Positions 1 through 6,073 of a stretch of DNA of 9,038 bases are shown here, in pieces (positions within the stretch are counted from its first letter, which is position 1; each line of letters begins with the position of its first letter). The notes below the pieces were generated by a model. That model was given only the letters and a program-made list of their open reading frames with translations, was not told the origin of the DNA and did no database searches. The stretch spans positions 1 to 9,038 of the forward strand of contig JALSHQ010000384.1 of assembly GCA_026982145.1 (NCBI GenBank). Direction: 5' to 3'. Source of the DNA: Gammaproteobacteria bacterium (GTDB lineage Bacteria; Pseudomonadota; Gammaproteobacteria; SZUA-140). The translations under genes were made by a program, and so were the position numbers.

Positions 1-2
1 AC

Positions 3-1109
3 CTGAGCCGCGAACGCATGGTTCACTCCGTGACCCACGGGCGACCCAACACCGCAATGGTCGGTTGGGAGGGGCGGCTTGATGAGGCAGAAATTGAAGG
101 GGTGGTGGGTTATATCCGCAGCGCCTTCATGCGGAGCCCCGAGCGCATGGCGGCTCAGCAGGAGACGGCGGCAACCACCACAGTGCCTGTGCTTAATAGC
201 AGTAAGCGCGCCGGCAGTAGCGGGCGTGATATCTATAAACGTAACTGTTCCGCTTGCCATGGGGATAAGGGGAATGGCTCGACTTGGACGCAAAACGGGC
301 TCAACCCACCCCCACGTGATTTCACCGCCGATGAAGCGCGCGCTTATCTAACCCGTGAACGGATGATCACTTCCGTAACGCACGGCCGTGAGGGGACAGC
401 GATGGTCTCATTTAGCTCGCGCCTCTCCGCCGAAGAGATCGGGCAGGTGGTCGATTATATTCGCGGCGACTTCATGCGCATTGCCGGTGTGGCCGTGAGT
501 GCTGAGGGTGAGCGCACACCGACTAACCGGCATGCGGCAACACCCCATGTGAGCAACCATGCCACTGCTCACCCCGAGCGTGAGACCACTGCGGGGGCGA
601 TGCCACTTGCAGCGGGGCAACATCAAGCACCAGCCCGCGCAGCAATCCCTTCATTGATTGAATCTGATATGACACTGCAACTGCCCCACGGCCTGGTCGG
701 TGACGTGGCCGCCGGGCAAGCGTTTTATGCGGCCAACTGCGCCACCTGCCACGGTGTGCGTGGGGATGGCCATGGGCCACGCTCTTCATTTATCACCCCG
801 CGCCCACGTAACTTTCTCGGTGAGCGTGCCCGTACCACATTGAATCGTCCCGCGCTGTTTCGCGCCATTGCCACCGGGCTGCCCGGTACGGTGATGCCGG
901 CATGGAGTAAAGTGCTCAATAATCAGGAAATTGCCAATCTGACTGAGTTTGTCTTTCAGGCCTTTATTCAGCGCGAGAACACGGCTCAAACCCTTGCGCC
1001 GATAGCGGCGGAGGGCGATCTGCCGGGAAAGTCTCTGCCGTCATCAGTGGAGAGGTCGGTGGGTACCAGCACCACACCGGAGCAAGCGAGCCATCCGGCG
1101 CCGGAGTAA
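3..1109 (+). CDS. Multi-domain cytochrome c, 5'-truncated N-terminal part (ends at frame-disrupting stop)
   Basis: The reading frame is already open at the first codon of the window (position 3), so the gene begins upstream. The ATG at 18 is internal: it sits in the conserved repeat stretch LSRERM, which recurs as LTRERM further on. Three cytochrome c modules are visible. The first lacks its haem motif (outside the window) but keeps the distal Met in TAMV (57-59). The second has CSACH at 246-260 and Met at 402-404. The third has CATCH at 738-752 and Met at 894-896 (TVMPAW). Covalent haem attachment through CxxCH takes place in the periplasm, so the protein should be exported; its signal peptide is out of view. 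Modules are joined by Ala/Thr/Pro-rich linkers, with about 70 residues between modules two and three. The frame stops at TAA 1107-1109 inside such a linker, while further modules continue in the -1 frame. Likely role: periplasmic electron transfer. The redox partner is unknown. Confidence 0.9.
   Translation: MSRERMVHSVTHGRPNTAMVGWEGRLDEAEIEGVVGYIRSAFMRSPERMAAQQETAATTTVPVLNSSKRAGSSGRDIYKRNCSACHGDKGNGSTWTQNGLNPPPRDFTADEARAYLTRERMITSVTHGREGTAMVSFSSRLSAEEIGQVVDYIRGDFMRIAGVAVSAEGERTPTNRHAATPHVSNHATAHPERETTAGAMPLAAGQHQAPARAAIPSLIESDMTLQLPHGLVGDVAAGQAFYAANCATCHGVRGDGHGPRSSFITPRPRNFLGERARTTLNRPALFRAIATGLPGTVMPAWSKVLNNQEIANLTEFVFQAFIQRENTAQTLAPIAAEGDLPGKSLPSSVERSVGTSTTPEQASHPAPE
1010..1031 (+). promoter_or_regulatory. 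Candidate programmed -1 ribosomal frameshift site (SD-like element plus slippery heptamer)
   Basis: The heptamer GGGAAAG at 1025-1031 is phased as G GGA AAG in the upstream frame. This is the X XXY YYZ pattern, and the same heptamer drives -1 slippage in the phage lambda G/GT tail genes. Slippage here would read GGG AAA then GTC, entering exactly the frame that encodes modules four to six. GGAGGG at 1010-1015 lies 9 bases upstream, close to the spacing of the stimulatory Shine-Dalgarno-like element of E. coli dnaX. Two modest hairpins can be drawn downstream: 1032-1038 with 1047-1053 (two G-U pairs, no spacer) and 1057-1064 with 1071-1079 (one bulge, 25 bases away). Neither is at the classical 5-9 base distance. 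By chance an X XXY YYZ heptamer in the right phase would appear in this overlap roughly one time in five. Confidence 0.3.
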
Positions 1110-1240
1110 ATACTGCGCCTGACAATGCATTTGGACGCAATGTCTACAACAACTACTGCTACTTTTGTCACGGTTACAGTGGGGATGCCAATACCCTTGC
1201 TTCAACCTACCTGAACCCGCCACCGCGTGACTTCACTGCG

Positions 1241-2038
1241 ATGCGGCTTGAAGAACTTTCTCGTGAGGCGATGATTCGCAGCGTGGCTGATGGCCGTGAG
1301 GGGAGTGCGATGATGGCGTTTGATTCAGTGTTGAATCGCGCCGAAATCGAAGCGGTGGTCGATTATGTGCGCACGGTTTTTATTGCGGGCAACGGCATCA
1401 ACACTCGCTACCACATCCCTGAAAATGGGTGGGAAAATCATCAGCGTTATGCGTCAGCCTTTCCATTTGCGACGGGCGAGATTGCGCTCGATGCACCGCT
1501 GGATCAGTTGACCCCGGAGCAGCGCACTGGGCGGCAGCTGTTTGTCACCTCTTGTGTGACCTGTCATGATCGCTCAAAAGTGAACGATGAAGGTGAATTG
1601 TGGAACCCGCGTGCCGTCTCATTTCCGCGCGGGGGTTACTCCAACAAAGCGGCGGTCTTAGATGGGGTGGCGGTAGCTTCCAAAATTGACGCACTCTCAT
1701 CGGCGACGCCATTTTCACGGCATGAGATTGCCCCTCAAATTGAAGGGCTGACATCGCAAGAGCAGCTTGGAGAAGAAATCTTCCAAGCCAACTGCGCTTT
1801 TTGCCACGGCGCGACAGGCACCGGTCGTAACTGGGTGGGCAGCTTTTTACAGCCCCACCCCCGCGACCTGACGGATGCCGAAGCGATGCGTGGCATGACA
1901 CATCAGCACCTTACAAAAGTGATTGCCGAAGGGCTGGCAGAGACCACGATGCCTGCTTGGCGCGGTGTGTTGAACGTTGATGAGATTGATGCGGTCGCTG
2001 CTTATGTGATGCGGGCGTTTGTGCCGCACGATGAATAG
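1241..2038 (+). CDS. Multi-domain cytochrome c, C-terminal part (continuation in the -1 frame)
   Basis: The coordinates start at the first ATG in this frame, but that ATG is probably not a real start. It has no ribosome binding site and lies in the middle of a cytochrome c module, whose haem motif CYFCH is at 1157-1171 in the same frame. The frame is open from 947 and holds no ATG, GTG or TTG before 1241. The ORF therefore reads best as the C-terminal half of the preceding cytochrome. Three modules follow. The first is split by the apparent start (Met ligand at 1310-1315, SAMM). The second has CVTCH at 1553-1567 and an unusual body with FPRGGYS and no TxMP-type Met. The third is typical, with CAFCH at 1793-1807 and TTMPAW (Met 1949-1951). 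The protein ends at TAG 2036-2038 with no C-terminal membrane segment, which suits a soluble or peripheral periplasmic protein. Confidence 0.75.
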   Translation: MRLEELSREAMIRSVADGREGSAMMAFDSVLNRAEIEAVVDYVRTVFIAGNGINTRYHIPENGWENHQRYASAFPFATGEIALDAPLDQLTPEQRTGRQLFVTSCVTCHDRSKVNDEGELWNPRAVSFPRGGYSNKAAVLDGVAVASKIDALSSATPFSRHEIAPQIEGLTSQEQLGEEIFQANCAFCHGATGTGRNWVGSFLQPHPRDLTDAEAMRGMTHQHLTKVIAEGLAETTMPAWRGVLNVDEIDAVAAYVMRAFVPHDE

Positions 2039-2080
2039 CTGCGGTAACCGGTCACAGTTTATGGTTTACAGCGGTGTTTT
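2039..2080 (+). terminator. Possible weak terminator after the cytochrome gene
   Basis: Directly after the TAG, bases 2039-2049 can pair with 2063-2074, with one G-A mismatch and one bulged T, around a 13-base loop. TGTTTT follows at 2075-2080. The stem is imperfect and the T run short, so termination would be partial at best. No convincing sigma-70 promoter was found between here and argC. Confidence 0.3.
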
Positions 2081-2141
2081 CCCACCTGTTCATAGCGTAT
2101 CATTGCGGGTTGGGTTTTTAGAATGTTAAGCGAGATGTGCG

Positions 2142-3185
2142 ATGAGTCGTCAGCAGATTAAAGTAGCCGTCGTTGGCGGCACAGGGTATACCGGTGTCGA
2201 GTGCCTGCGTCTGCTGGTGAATCACCCCAATGTAGAGCTTGTGGCGGTTACCTCGCGTGCTGAAGCGGGGCAGGCGGTATCGGCGCTCTATCCTAATCTG
2301 CGCGGCCATCTTGATCTCGCATTTACCGAACCTAAAGTGGAGGCCTTAGCGGCGGCCGATGTGGTTTTTTTTGCAACGCCTAACGGCACCGCGATGAAGA
2401 TGGCACCCGCACTGTTAGAGGCGGGGGTGCGGGTGATCGATCTTGCCGCCGATTTTCGAATTAAAGATGTGGCATTGTGGCAACAGTGGTACGGCATGGA
2501 ACACGCCTGCCCTGAGCTGCTGGATGAAGCCGTTTACGGCCTGCCGGAAGTGAACCGTGAAGCGACGCGCACCGCGCGCCTTGTCGCAAACCCCGGCTGT
2601 TATCCCACGGCTGTTCAGCTCGGTTTTCTGCCACTGATTGAAGAGGATTTGGCAAGCATAGATCACCTGATTGCGGATGTTAAGTCGGGCGTGAGTGGTG
2701 CAGGCAGGCAGGCGAATGTGGGTACGCTGCTGTGCGAGGCGACTGAAAGCATGCGTGCTTACGCGGTTGCTGGTCACCGTCATCTGCCGGAGGTAAAACA
2801 AGGGCTGGCCATTGCCGCCGGGGGCGAAACAGGGCTCACCTTTGTGCCGCACCTAGCACCGATGATTCGCGGTATTCACGCAACGCTCTACGCTAATGTG
2901 AGCGATCAAACGGTTGATTTGCAGGCGCTGTTTGAGCAGCGTTATCAAAATGAGCCGTTTGTGGATCTGTTGCCAGAGGGCGTGCTCCCAGAAACACGCT
3001 CGGTGAAGGGGAGCAACATGTGTCGCATCTCCGTAGTTCGCCCGCAAGGCGGAGATGTCGTGGTGGTGCTATCGGTGATCGATAACCTAGTGAAAGGGGC
3101 TGCCGGGCAGGCGATTCATAATATGAATATTATGTTTGGCCTCGATGAATGTGCCGGGCTTAATGCCGTCGGGTTAATGCCCTAA
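2142..3185 (+). CDS. argC: N-acetyl-gamma-glutamyl-phosphate reductase
   Basis: This cytoplasmic enzyme of arginine biosynthesis reduces N-acetyl-glutamyl-5-phosphate to the gamma-semialdehyde with NADPH. The 347-residue length is normal for the long (type 1) ArgC. The N-terminal Rossmann motif GGTGYTG is at residues 12-18. The catalytic cysteine is Cys153 in NPGCYPT, and KSGVSGAGR (181-189) belongs to the substrate-binding region. The HRHLPE motif (His212/His214) supplies the general base, and FVPHLAPM (235-241) is a further family signature. The ATG at 2142 is preceded only by a weak purine stretch (GCGAGATG), but the protein begins at the expected distance from the Rossmann motif. It heads a co-directional run with the DUF6776-like gene 47 bases downstream. 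No other arginine gene is in view, so arginine biosynthesis genes are probably scattered, as is usual in gammaproteobacteria. Confidence 0.97.
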   Translation: MSRQQIKVAVVGGTGYTGVECLRLLVNHPNVELVAVTSRAEAGQAVSALYPNLRGHLDLAFTEPKVEALAAADVVFFATPNGTAMKMAPALLEAGVRVIDLAADFRIKDVALWQQWYGMEHACPELLDEAVYGLPEVNREATRTARLVANPGCYPTAVQLGFLPLIEEDLASIDHLIADVKSGVSGAGRQANVGTLLCEATESMRAYAVAGHRHLPEVKQGLAIAAGGETGLTFVPHLAPMIRGIHATLYANVSDQTVDLQALFEQRYQNEPFVDLLPEGVLPETRSVKGSNMCRISVVRPQGGDVVVVLSVIDNLVKGAAGQAIHNMNIMFGLDECAGLNAVGLMP

Positions 3186-3232
3186 GCAGAATGAGTGGAA
3201 TTCCTGAATTGATGAGCCAAGGTAGATAACGG

Positions 3233-3979
3233 ATGGCCGCGAAAGGTTCAAAGCATGTTGTTGTGAGGCATCATCATCCACTAAAAAAGTCGCTGTGGTA
3301 TTTTGTGATCGTAACAGTGTTGCTGGCCAGTGGTTGGTGGCTGTTTGATTATGGGCGTAGCCGAGCGGGGTTTGAAAGTGGCCAAGCGAGCGAAGAGCGA
3401 GATCGTTTGAGAGATCGTATTGAGCAGCTTGAAGGGGAGGTGATGACACTGCGCGCCCAAAAGGCGATTCATGAACACGCCCGTGAAATCGATCGTCACG
3501 CTTATGATCTGATTGATGATGCCCTGAAGGTGCAACAGAGTGAGTTGCTAGAGCTAAAGGAAGAGGTGATTTTCTATCGAGGCATTGTCGGTGCCGCTGA
3601 TCAGGTGCGCGGCCTGCAGGTGCTGAGCTTTCGCCTTGAAGACAATGGCGATAAGCGGCATTTTCGTTACCGGATAATCTTGAATCAACTGGAGAAAAGC
3701 CAGCGGGTGGTCAAGGGGCGAGTGCGTCTAACGTTGATCGGTTTGCAAGCTAACACTCAAGTGGCGCTCTCTCATGCCGAGGTCACTAAAAGGGATAATG
3801 TGGGTGAGTTATTCCGTTTCAAATATTTTCAGGAGCTTGACGGTGACATTGTGTTACCAGAAGGGTTTGTGCCGTTAAGAATAAAAGTGAAGGCAAAATC
3901 GAGCGGCAAGCGGTCGAAATCGATCGAACGAATTTATAACTGGTCTGAGTTGGTGAGTGGAACCGCAGGTAAATTTTAA
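3233..3979 (+). CDS. DUF6776-like single-pass membrane coiled-coil protein
   Basis: This 248-residue protein has a basic, His-rich cytoplasmic N-terminus (residues 1-19), one hydrophobic segment (about 20-38, SLWYFVIVTVLLASGWWLF) and a charged coiled-coil stretch rich in E, R, L and Q (about 52-116). A beta-rich C-terminal region (about 125-240) precedes a basic tail. Positive residues before the membrane segment suggest N-in topology with the bulk in the periplasm. I recognise the layout and the position between argC and a bactofilin gene as that of the DUF6776 family, whose function is not known to me. The start is well fixed: TAA lies in frame at 3227-3229, and AAGG at 3219-3222 serves as ribosome binding site. 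The stop codon overlaps the ribosome binding site of the bactofilin gene, so the two are probably translationally coupled and may act together as membrane partner and polymer. Confidence 0.85.
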   Translation: MAAKGSKHVVVRHHHPLKKSLWYFVIVTVLLASGWWLFDYGRSRAGFESGQASEERDRLRDRIEQLEGEVMTLRAQKAIHEHAREIDRHAYDLIDDALKVQQSELLELKEEVIFYRGIVGAADQVRGLQVLSFRLEDNGDKRHFRYRIILNQLEKSQRVVKGRVRLTLIGLQANTQVALSHAEVTKRDNVGELFRFKYFQELDGDIVLPEGFVPLRIKVKAKSSGKRSKSIERIYNWSELVSGTAGKF

Positions 3980-3983
3980 GGAG
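3978..3983 (+). promoter_or_regulatory. Ribosome binding site of the bactofilin gene, overlapping the upstream stop
   Basis: AAGGAG lies 9 bases before the ATG at 3993 and shares two bases with the TAA (3977-3979) of the preceding gene. It fixes the start at 3993 rather than at the in-frame GTG at 3957, which has no ribosome binding site and would add 12 residues with no family likeness. The overlap suggests translational coupling. Confidence 0.85.
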
Positions 3984-3992
3984 AAACGTGTT

Positions 3993-4421
3993 ATGTGGGG
4001 TGGTGGAAAACAGAAGCCAGAGAAAGTAGATACTCTGATTGGGCAGAATACTGAACTGCGTGGCGATGTGATTTTTAGCGGTGGCCTACATGTGGACGGC
4101 AAGATCAAAGGGAGTGTGATCGCGGAAGAGGGTGATCCGGCGGTATTGGTGTTGAGCGAGCACGGCATGATTGAGGGGGAGATTCGTGTCCCTTATATTG
4201 TGGTCAATGGCGTTGTGATTGGCGATATTCATGTGCATGAGACGGCCGAGCTGGCGCCCCATGCTCGTGTGACCGGTAATGTTTATTACAACCGCATTGA
4301 GATGTCGATGGGGGCTGAAGTGAATGGCAACCTAGTTCATTTGGAAGAGTCTGCAAAAGTGCGTGAATCGGCACAACCGTCGGAGACGAAGGGGCTTTCA
4401 CCAGAAGCTGAATCTAAATGA
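3993..4421 (+). CDS. Bactofilin (polymer-forming cytoskeletal protein)
   Basis: Bactofilins polymerise without nucleotide into filaments on the inner face of the membrane and help shape the cell wall. The protein is 142 residues. It has a short polar N-terminal tail (1-13), a beta-helical core (about 14-118) and a disordered, charged C-terminal tail (119-142). The family signature is clear at the start of the core: DTLIGQNTELRGDVIFSGG (13-31), followed by HVDGKIKGSV. Later come repeating turns of the type V-x-G-x-[IV], seen in VVIGDIHV and RVTGNVYY. The core has no cysteine and no transmembrane segment. The start is set by the strong AAGGAG at 3978-3983. Coupling to the preceding membrane coiled-coil gene suggests a shared job. 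A LysM/M23 endopeptidase is encoded about 1.65 kb downstream on the other strand, and bactofilin-M23 neighbourhoods are known from Helicobacter and other bacteria. Confidence 0.93.
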   Translation: MWGGGKQKPEKVDTLIGQNTELRGDVIFSGGLHVDGKIKGSVIAEEGDPAVLVLSEHGMIEGEIRVPYIVVNGVVIGDIHVHETAELAPHARVTGNVYYNRIEMSMGAEVNGNLVHLEESAKVRESAQPSETKGLSPEAESK

Positions 4422-4433
4422 CACCTTCTATTC

Positions 4434-4462
4434 TTGATTAAAAGAGTAGGGTATGCAATAAT
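4434..4462 (+). promoter_or_regulatory. Probable sigma-70 promoter of erpA
   Basis: TTGATT (4434-4439, four of six matches to the -35 consensus) and AATAAT (4457-4462, five of six matches to the -10) are separated by 17 bases. Transcription would begin near 4469, about 30 bases before the erpA ATG. The site lies just after the bactofilin stop, so erpA can be expressed separately from the argC run. I looked for an IscR type 2 site here and found none. Confidence 0.55.
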
Positions 4463-4499
4463 CACGAAAAATTAATGCGCGTTAAGGAATGAATCGATC

Positions 4500-4862
4500 A
4501 TGAGTGCAGTATCTCCAGAGATGCCCCCTCCACCCCCTTCCCTGAATTTTACCGACAATGCGGCGGCCAAGGTGAAGAGTCTCATTGAAGAAGAAGGCAA
4601 TGATGCGCTTAAGCTGCGCGTTTTTATCTCAGGTGGTGGTTGTTCAGGTTTTCAGTACGGCTTTACCTTTGATGAAGAGGTGAACGATGGGGACACGCTG
4701 GTTGAGAATGGTGGCGTGACGCTGCTGGTTGATCCGATGAGCTTTCAATACCTGACCGGCGCGGAGATCGATTACACCGAGGGTCTTGAAGGGGCGCAAT
4801 TTGTGATCCGGAACCCGAATGCGACCACGACTTGTGGATGTGGGTCTTCATTCTCCGTTTAA
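4500..4862 (+). CDS. erpA: A-type iron-sulphur carrier protein ErpA
   Basis: ErpA receives Fe-S clusters from the assembly scaffold and passes them to client enzymes in the cytoplasm. In E. coli the clients include the isoprenoid enzymes IspG and IspH. The 120-residue protein has the three conserved cluster-binding cysteines of the family: Cys48 in GGGCSGFQYGF, and Cys112 and Cys114 in TTCGCGSSFSV at the C-terminus. Spacing matches E. coli ErpA (42, 106, 108) plus six extra N-terminal residues. That extension carries five consecutive prolines (9-13), unusual so near a start codon. AAGGA at 4484-4488 is the likely ribosome binding site, 11 bases from the ATG. The neighbours (argC and bactofilin before, anmK after) match the usual gammaproteobacterial erpA locus, which separates it from iscA and sufA, found inside isc and suf operons. 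A strong terminator follows. Confidence 0.96.
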   Translation: MSAVSPEMPPPPPSLNFTDNAAAKVKSLIEEEGNDALKLRVFISGGGCSGFQYGFTFDEEVNDGDTLVENGGVTLLVDPMSFQYLTGAEIDYTEGLEGAQFVIRNPNATTTCGCGSSFSV

Positions 4863-4889
4863 GTTCATAAGTTAAGCGTAACGTGAAAT

Positions 4890-4917
4890 AAAAAGGGAGC
4901 CATTGGCTCCCTTTTTA
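4890..4917. terminator. Bidirectional rho-independent terminator between erpA and anmK
   Basis: GGGAGCC (4895-4901) and GGCTCCC (4905-4911) form a perfect 7-bp GC-rich stem around a 3-base loop. The flanks extend it with AAAAA (4890-4894) and TTTTT (4912-4916), giving 12 paired bases. The A run on one side and the T run on the other make it work for both convergent genes: erpA on + and anmK on -. Confidence 0.95.
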
Positions 4918-4946
4918 TTTGTTTGGAACCTCTGACTGTAGGCTGA

Positions 4947-6059
4947 CTATTTGAGCGCGCCGGGGTAAATCGCACCGAGTACCACGGGATGAGCCGCACC
5001 CGTTACAGCAGGCAGGTTGCCCGAGCGCATTGCCAGCCTCTCTTTGGCAAGCCAGGCGAAGGCGACGGCTTCTACCCAGTCTGCTGAAATGTCGAGCGCA
5101 TAGGTTGTGGCAAGATGGCGAGGGGCAAGTTCAGCCTCTATTTTTTGCAGTAATGTTCTGTTGTGTGCCCCGCCGCCGCAGATGAAGGCCGCTTCACTAT
5201 TTGGGCAGTGCTCTTTTATGGACAGCGCGATAGTGTGTGCAGTAAGCTGACAAAGTGTGGCTTGAACGGACTCAGGGGGAAGCGCCGGTTGCCCTTGCTC
5301 TAGTTGCCGCTCAAGCCATTCGATGTTGAAATGTTCACGCCCGGTACTTTTTGGAGGGAGGTGGCTAAAGAAAGGGTCTTGCAACATCCGTTGCAGCAAC
5401 GCTAGGTTAATCTCGCCCCCTTTTGCCCATGCGCCGCCCTCATCGAAGGGTTGCTTGAGATGGCGCATCGCCCATCCATCCATCAAAATATTGCCCGGGC
5501 CGGTATCGAAGCCGCTGACAGTGGCGTCTGTGGTTGCAGGCAAGTGCGTGATGTTGGCGATGCCCCCTATATTGATAATCACGCGATCTTGTTGGTCTGA
5601 ATGAAAAACAGCGCGGTGAAATGCAGGAACGAGTGGCGCCCCTTCGCCGCCAGCCGCAAGGTCGCGACGGCGAAAATCTGCAACGGTGGTGATGCCAGTA
5701 TGTTCGGCAATGAGATTGGCATCCCCGAGCTGCAGTGAGTAACCACTCTCCGGGTAGTGTCGAACCGTCTGTCCATGGCTGCCGATGGCGGTAATCGCAG
5801 CGGCATCGATGCCTGCTGTTTGCAGTAACGCATTGGTGGCATCGGCAAAAAGATGACCCATTTGATGGTCTAGCATCAGCATCATGGTTAACTCATTGTG
5901 ACACCCCTCACTTAACGTCAACAGTTGCTGGCGTAGTTTGGAATCAATCGGGTGGCTGTGAGTCGCGATGAGCGTCGGGCCATGGGTGAAGTCGACGAGT
6001 GCAGCATCGATGGCGTCGATACTGGTGCCAGACATCAGGCCAATGAAGAGAGAGCTCAT
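4947..6059 (-). CDS. anmK: Anhydro-N-acetylmuramic acid kinase
   Basis: AnmK is a cytoplasmic enzyme of peptidoglycan recycling. It opens the 1,6-anhydro ring of anhydro-MurNAc and phosphorylates it with ATP to MurNAc-6-phosphate. The 370-residue length is typical. The family motifs are in order: GLMSGTSIDAIDAALVDF near the N-terminus (7-24), GSHGQTVRHYP (93-103), DFRRRDLAAGGEGAPLVPAFH (128-148, substrate side), NIGGIANITHLP (163-174), and GFDTGPGNILMD (183-194), where Asp185 is the probable catalytic base. The usual GTSxDGxD glycine is alanine here. The ATG (6057-6059) stands 14 bases after the stop of the M23 peptidase gene and no Shine-Dalgarno sequence precedes it, so translation is probably coupled to that gene. 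The two form an operon in which one product cuts the wall and the other recovers a product of wall turnover. TAG at 4947-4949 is followed by the shared terminator. Confidence 0.97.
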   Translation of the reverse strand: MSSLFIGLMSGTSIDAIDAALVDFTHGPTLIATHSHPIDSKLRQQLLTLSEGCHNELTMMLMLDHQMGHLFADATNALLQTAGIDAAAITAIGSHGQTVRHYPESGYSLQLGDANLIAEHTGITTVADFRRRDLAAGGEGAPLVPAFHRAVFHSDQQDRVIINIGGIANITHLPATTDATVSGFDTGPGNILMDGWAMRHLKQPFDEGGAWAKGGEINLALLQRMLQDPFFSHLPPKSTGREHFNIEWLERQLEQGQPALPPESVQATLCQLTAHTIALSIKEHCPNSEAAFICGGGAHNRTLLQKIEAELAPRHLATTYALDISADWVEAVAFAWLAKERLAMRSGNLPAVTGAAHPVVLGAIYPGALK

Positions 6060-6073
6060 AAGCGGGGACGGTT

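Larger units (their letters stand above)
3..2038 (+). pseudogene. Whole frame-interrupted hexa-domain cytochrome c gene (two frames, one ancestral protein)
   Basis: This entry joins the two preceding parts. The modules on either side of the break share the same layout: CxxCHG, then about 20 residues to a PPPRDFT-like stretch, then R-x-x-M-I-x-SV-x-x-GR, then AM-x-x-F/W, and finally EI-x-x-VV-x-Y-[IV]-R. Module four has its haem before and its Met after the false start at 1241, which rules out two independent proteins as the original state. Moving from the first frame to the second needs a net shift of -1 (loss of one base, or ribosomal slippage) somewhere between about 980 and 1106. The break falls in a linker, so neither flanking domain is damaged. 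The sequence alone cannot decide between a true pseudogene, a sequencing or assembly error and programmed frameshifting. Confidence 0.7.

Noticed and set aside
1545..1901. 118-codon antisense ORF inside the cytochrome gene
   Set aside because: It overlaps two haem motifs on the coding strand and has no recognisable features. Long antisense frames are common at this base composition.
2415..2852. 145-codon antisense ORF inside argC
   Set aside because: It is the shadow of a well-conserved gene, and its translation shows no recognisable motif.
3191..3229. A 12-codon ORF between argC and the DUF6776-like gene, overlapping the latter's ribosome binding site
   Set aside because: It has no ribosome binding site of its own and no leader-peptide character such as codon runs or an attenuator hairpin. 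An ORF this short is expected by chance.
3957..3992. In-frame GTG start that would lengthen the bactofilin by 12 residues
   Set aside because: It lacks a ribosome binding site and lies inside the upstream gene, while the ATG at 3993 has a strong AAGGAG at proper spacing.
4422..4499. IscR-binding site before erpA
   Set aside because: The only TA-x-GG candidate (4447-4451) lacks the matching CC and A positions of the type 2 motif.
4489..4503. Four-codon mini-ORF whose TGA overlaps the erpA ATG
   Set aside because: The only Shine-Dalgarno-like sequence lies about one base from its ATG, too close to work, and fits the erpA start better.
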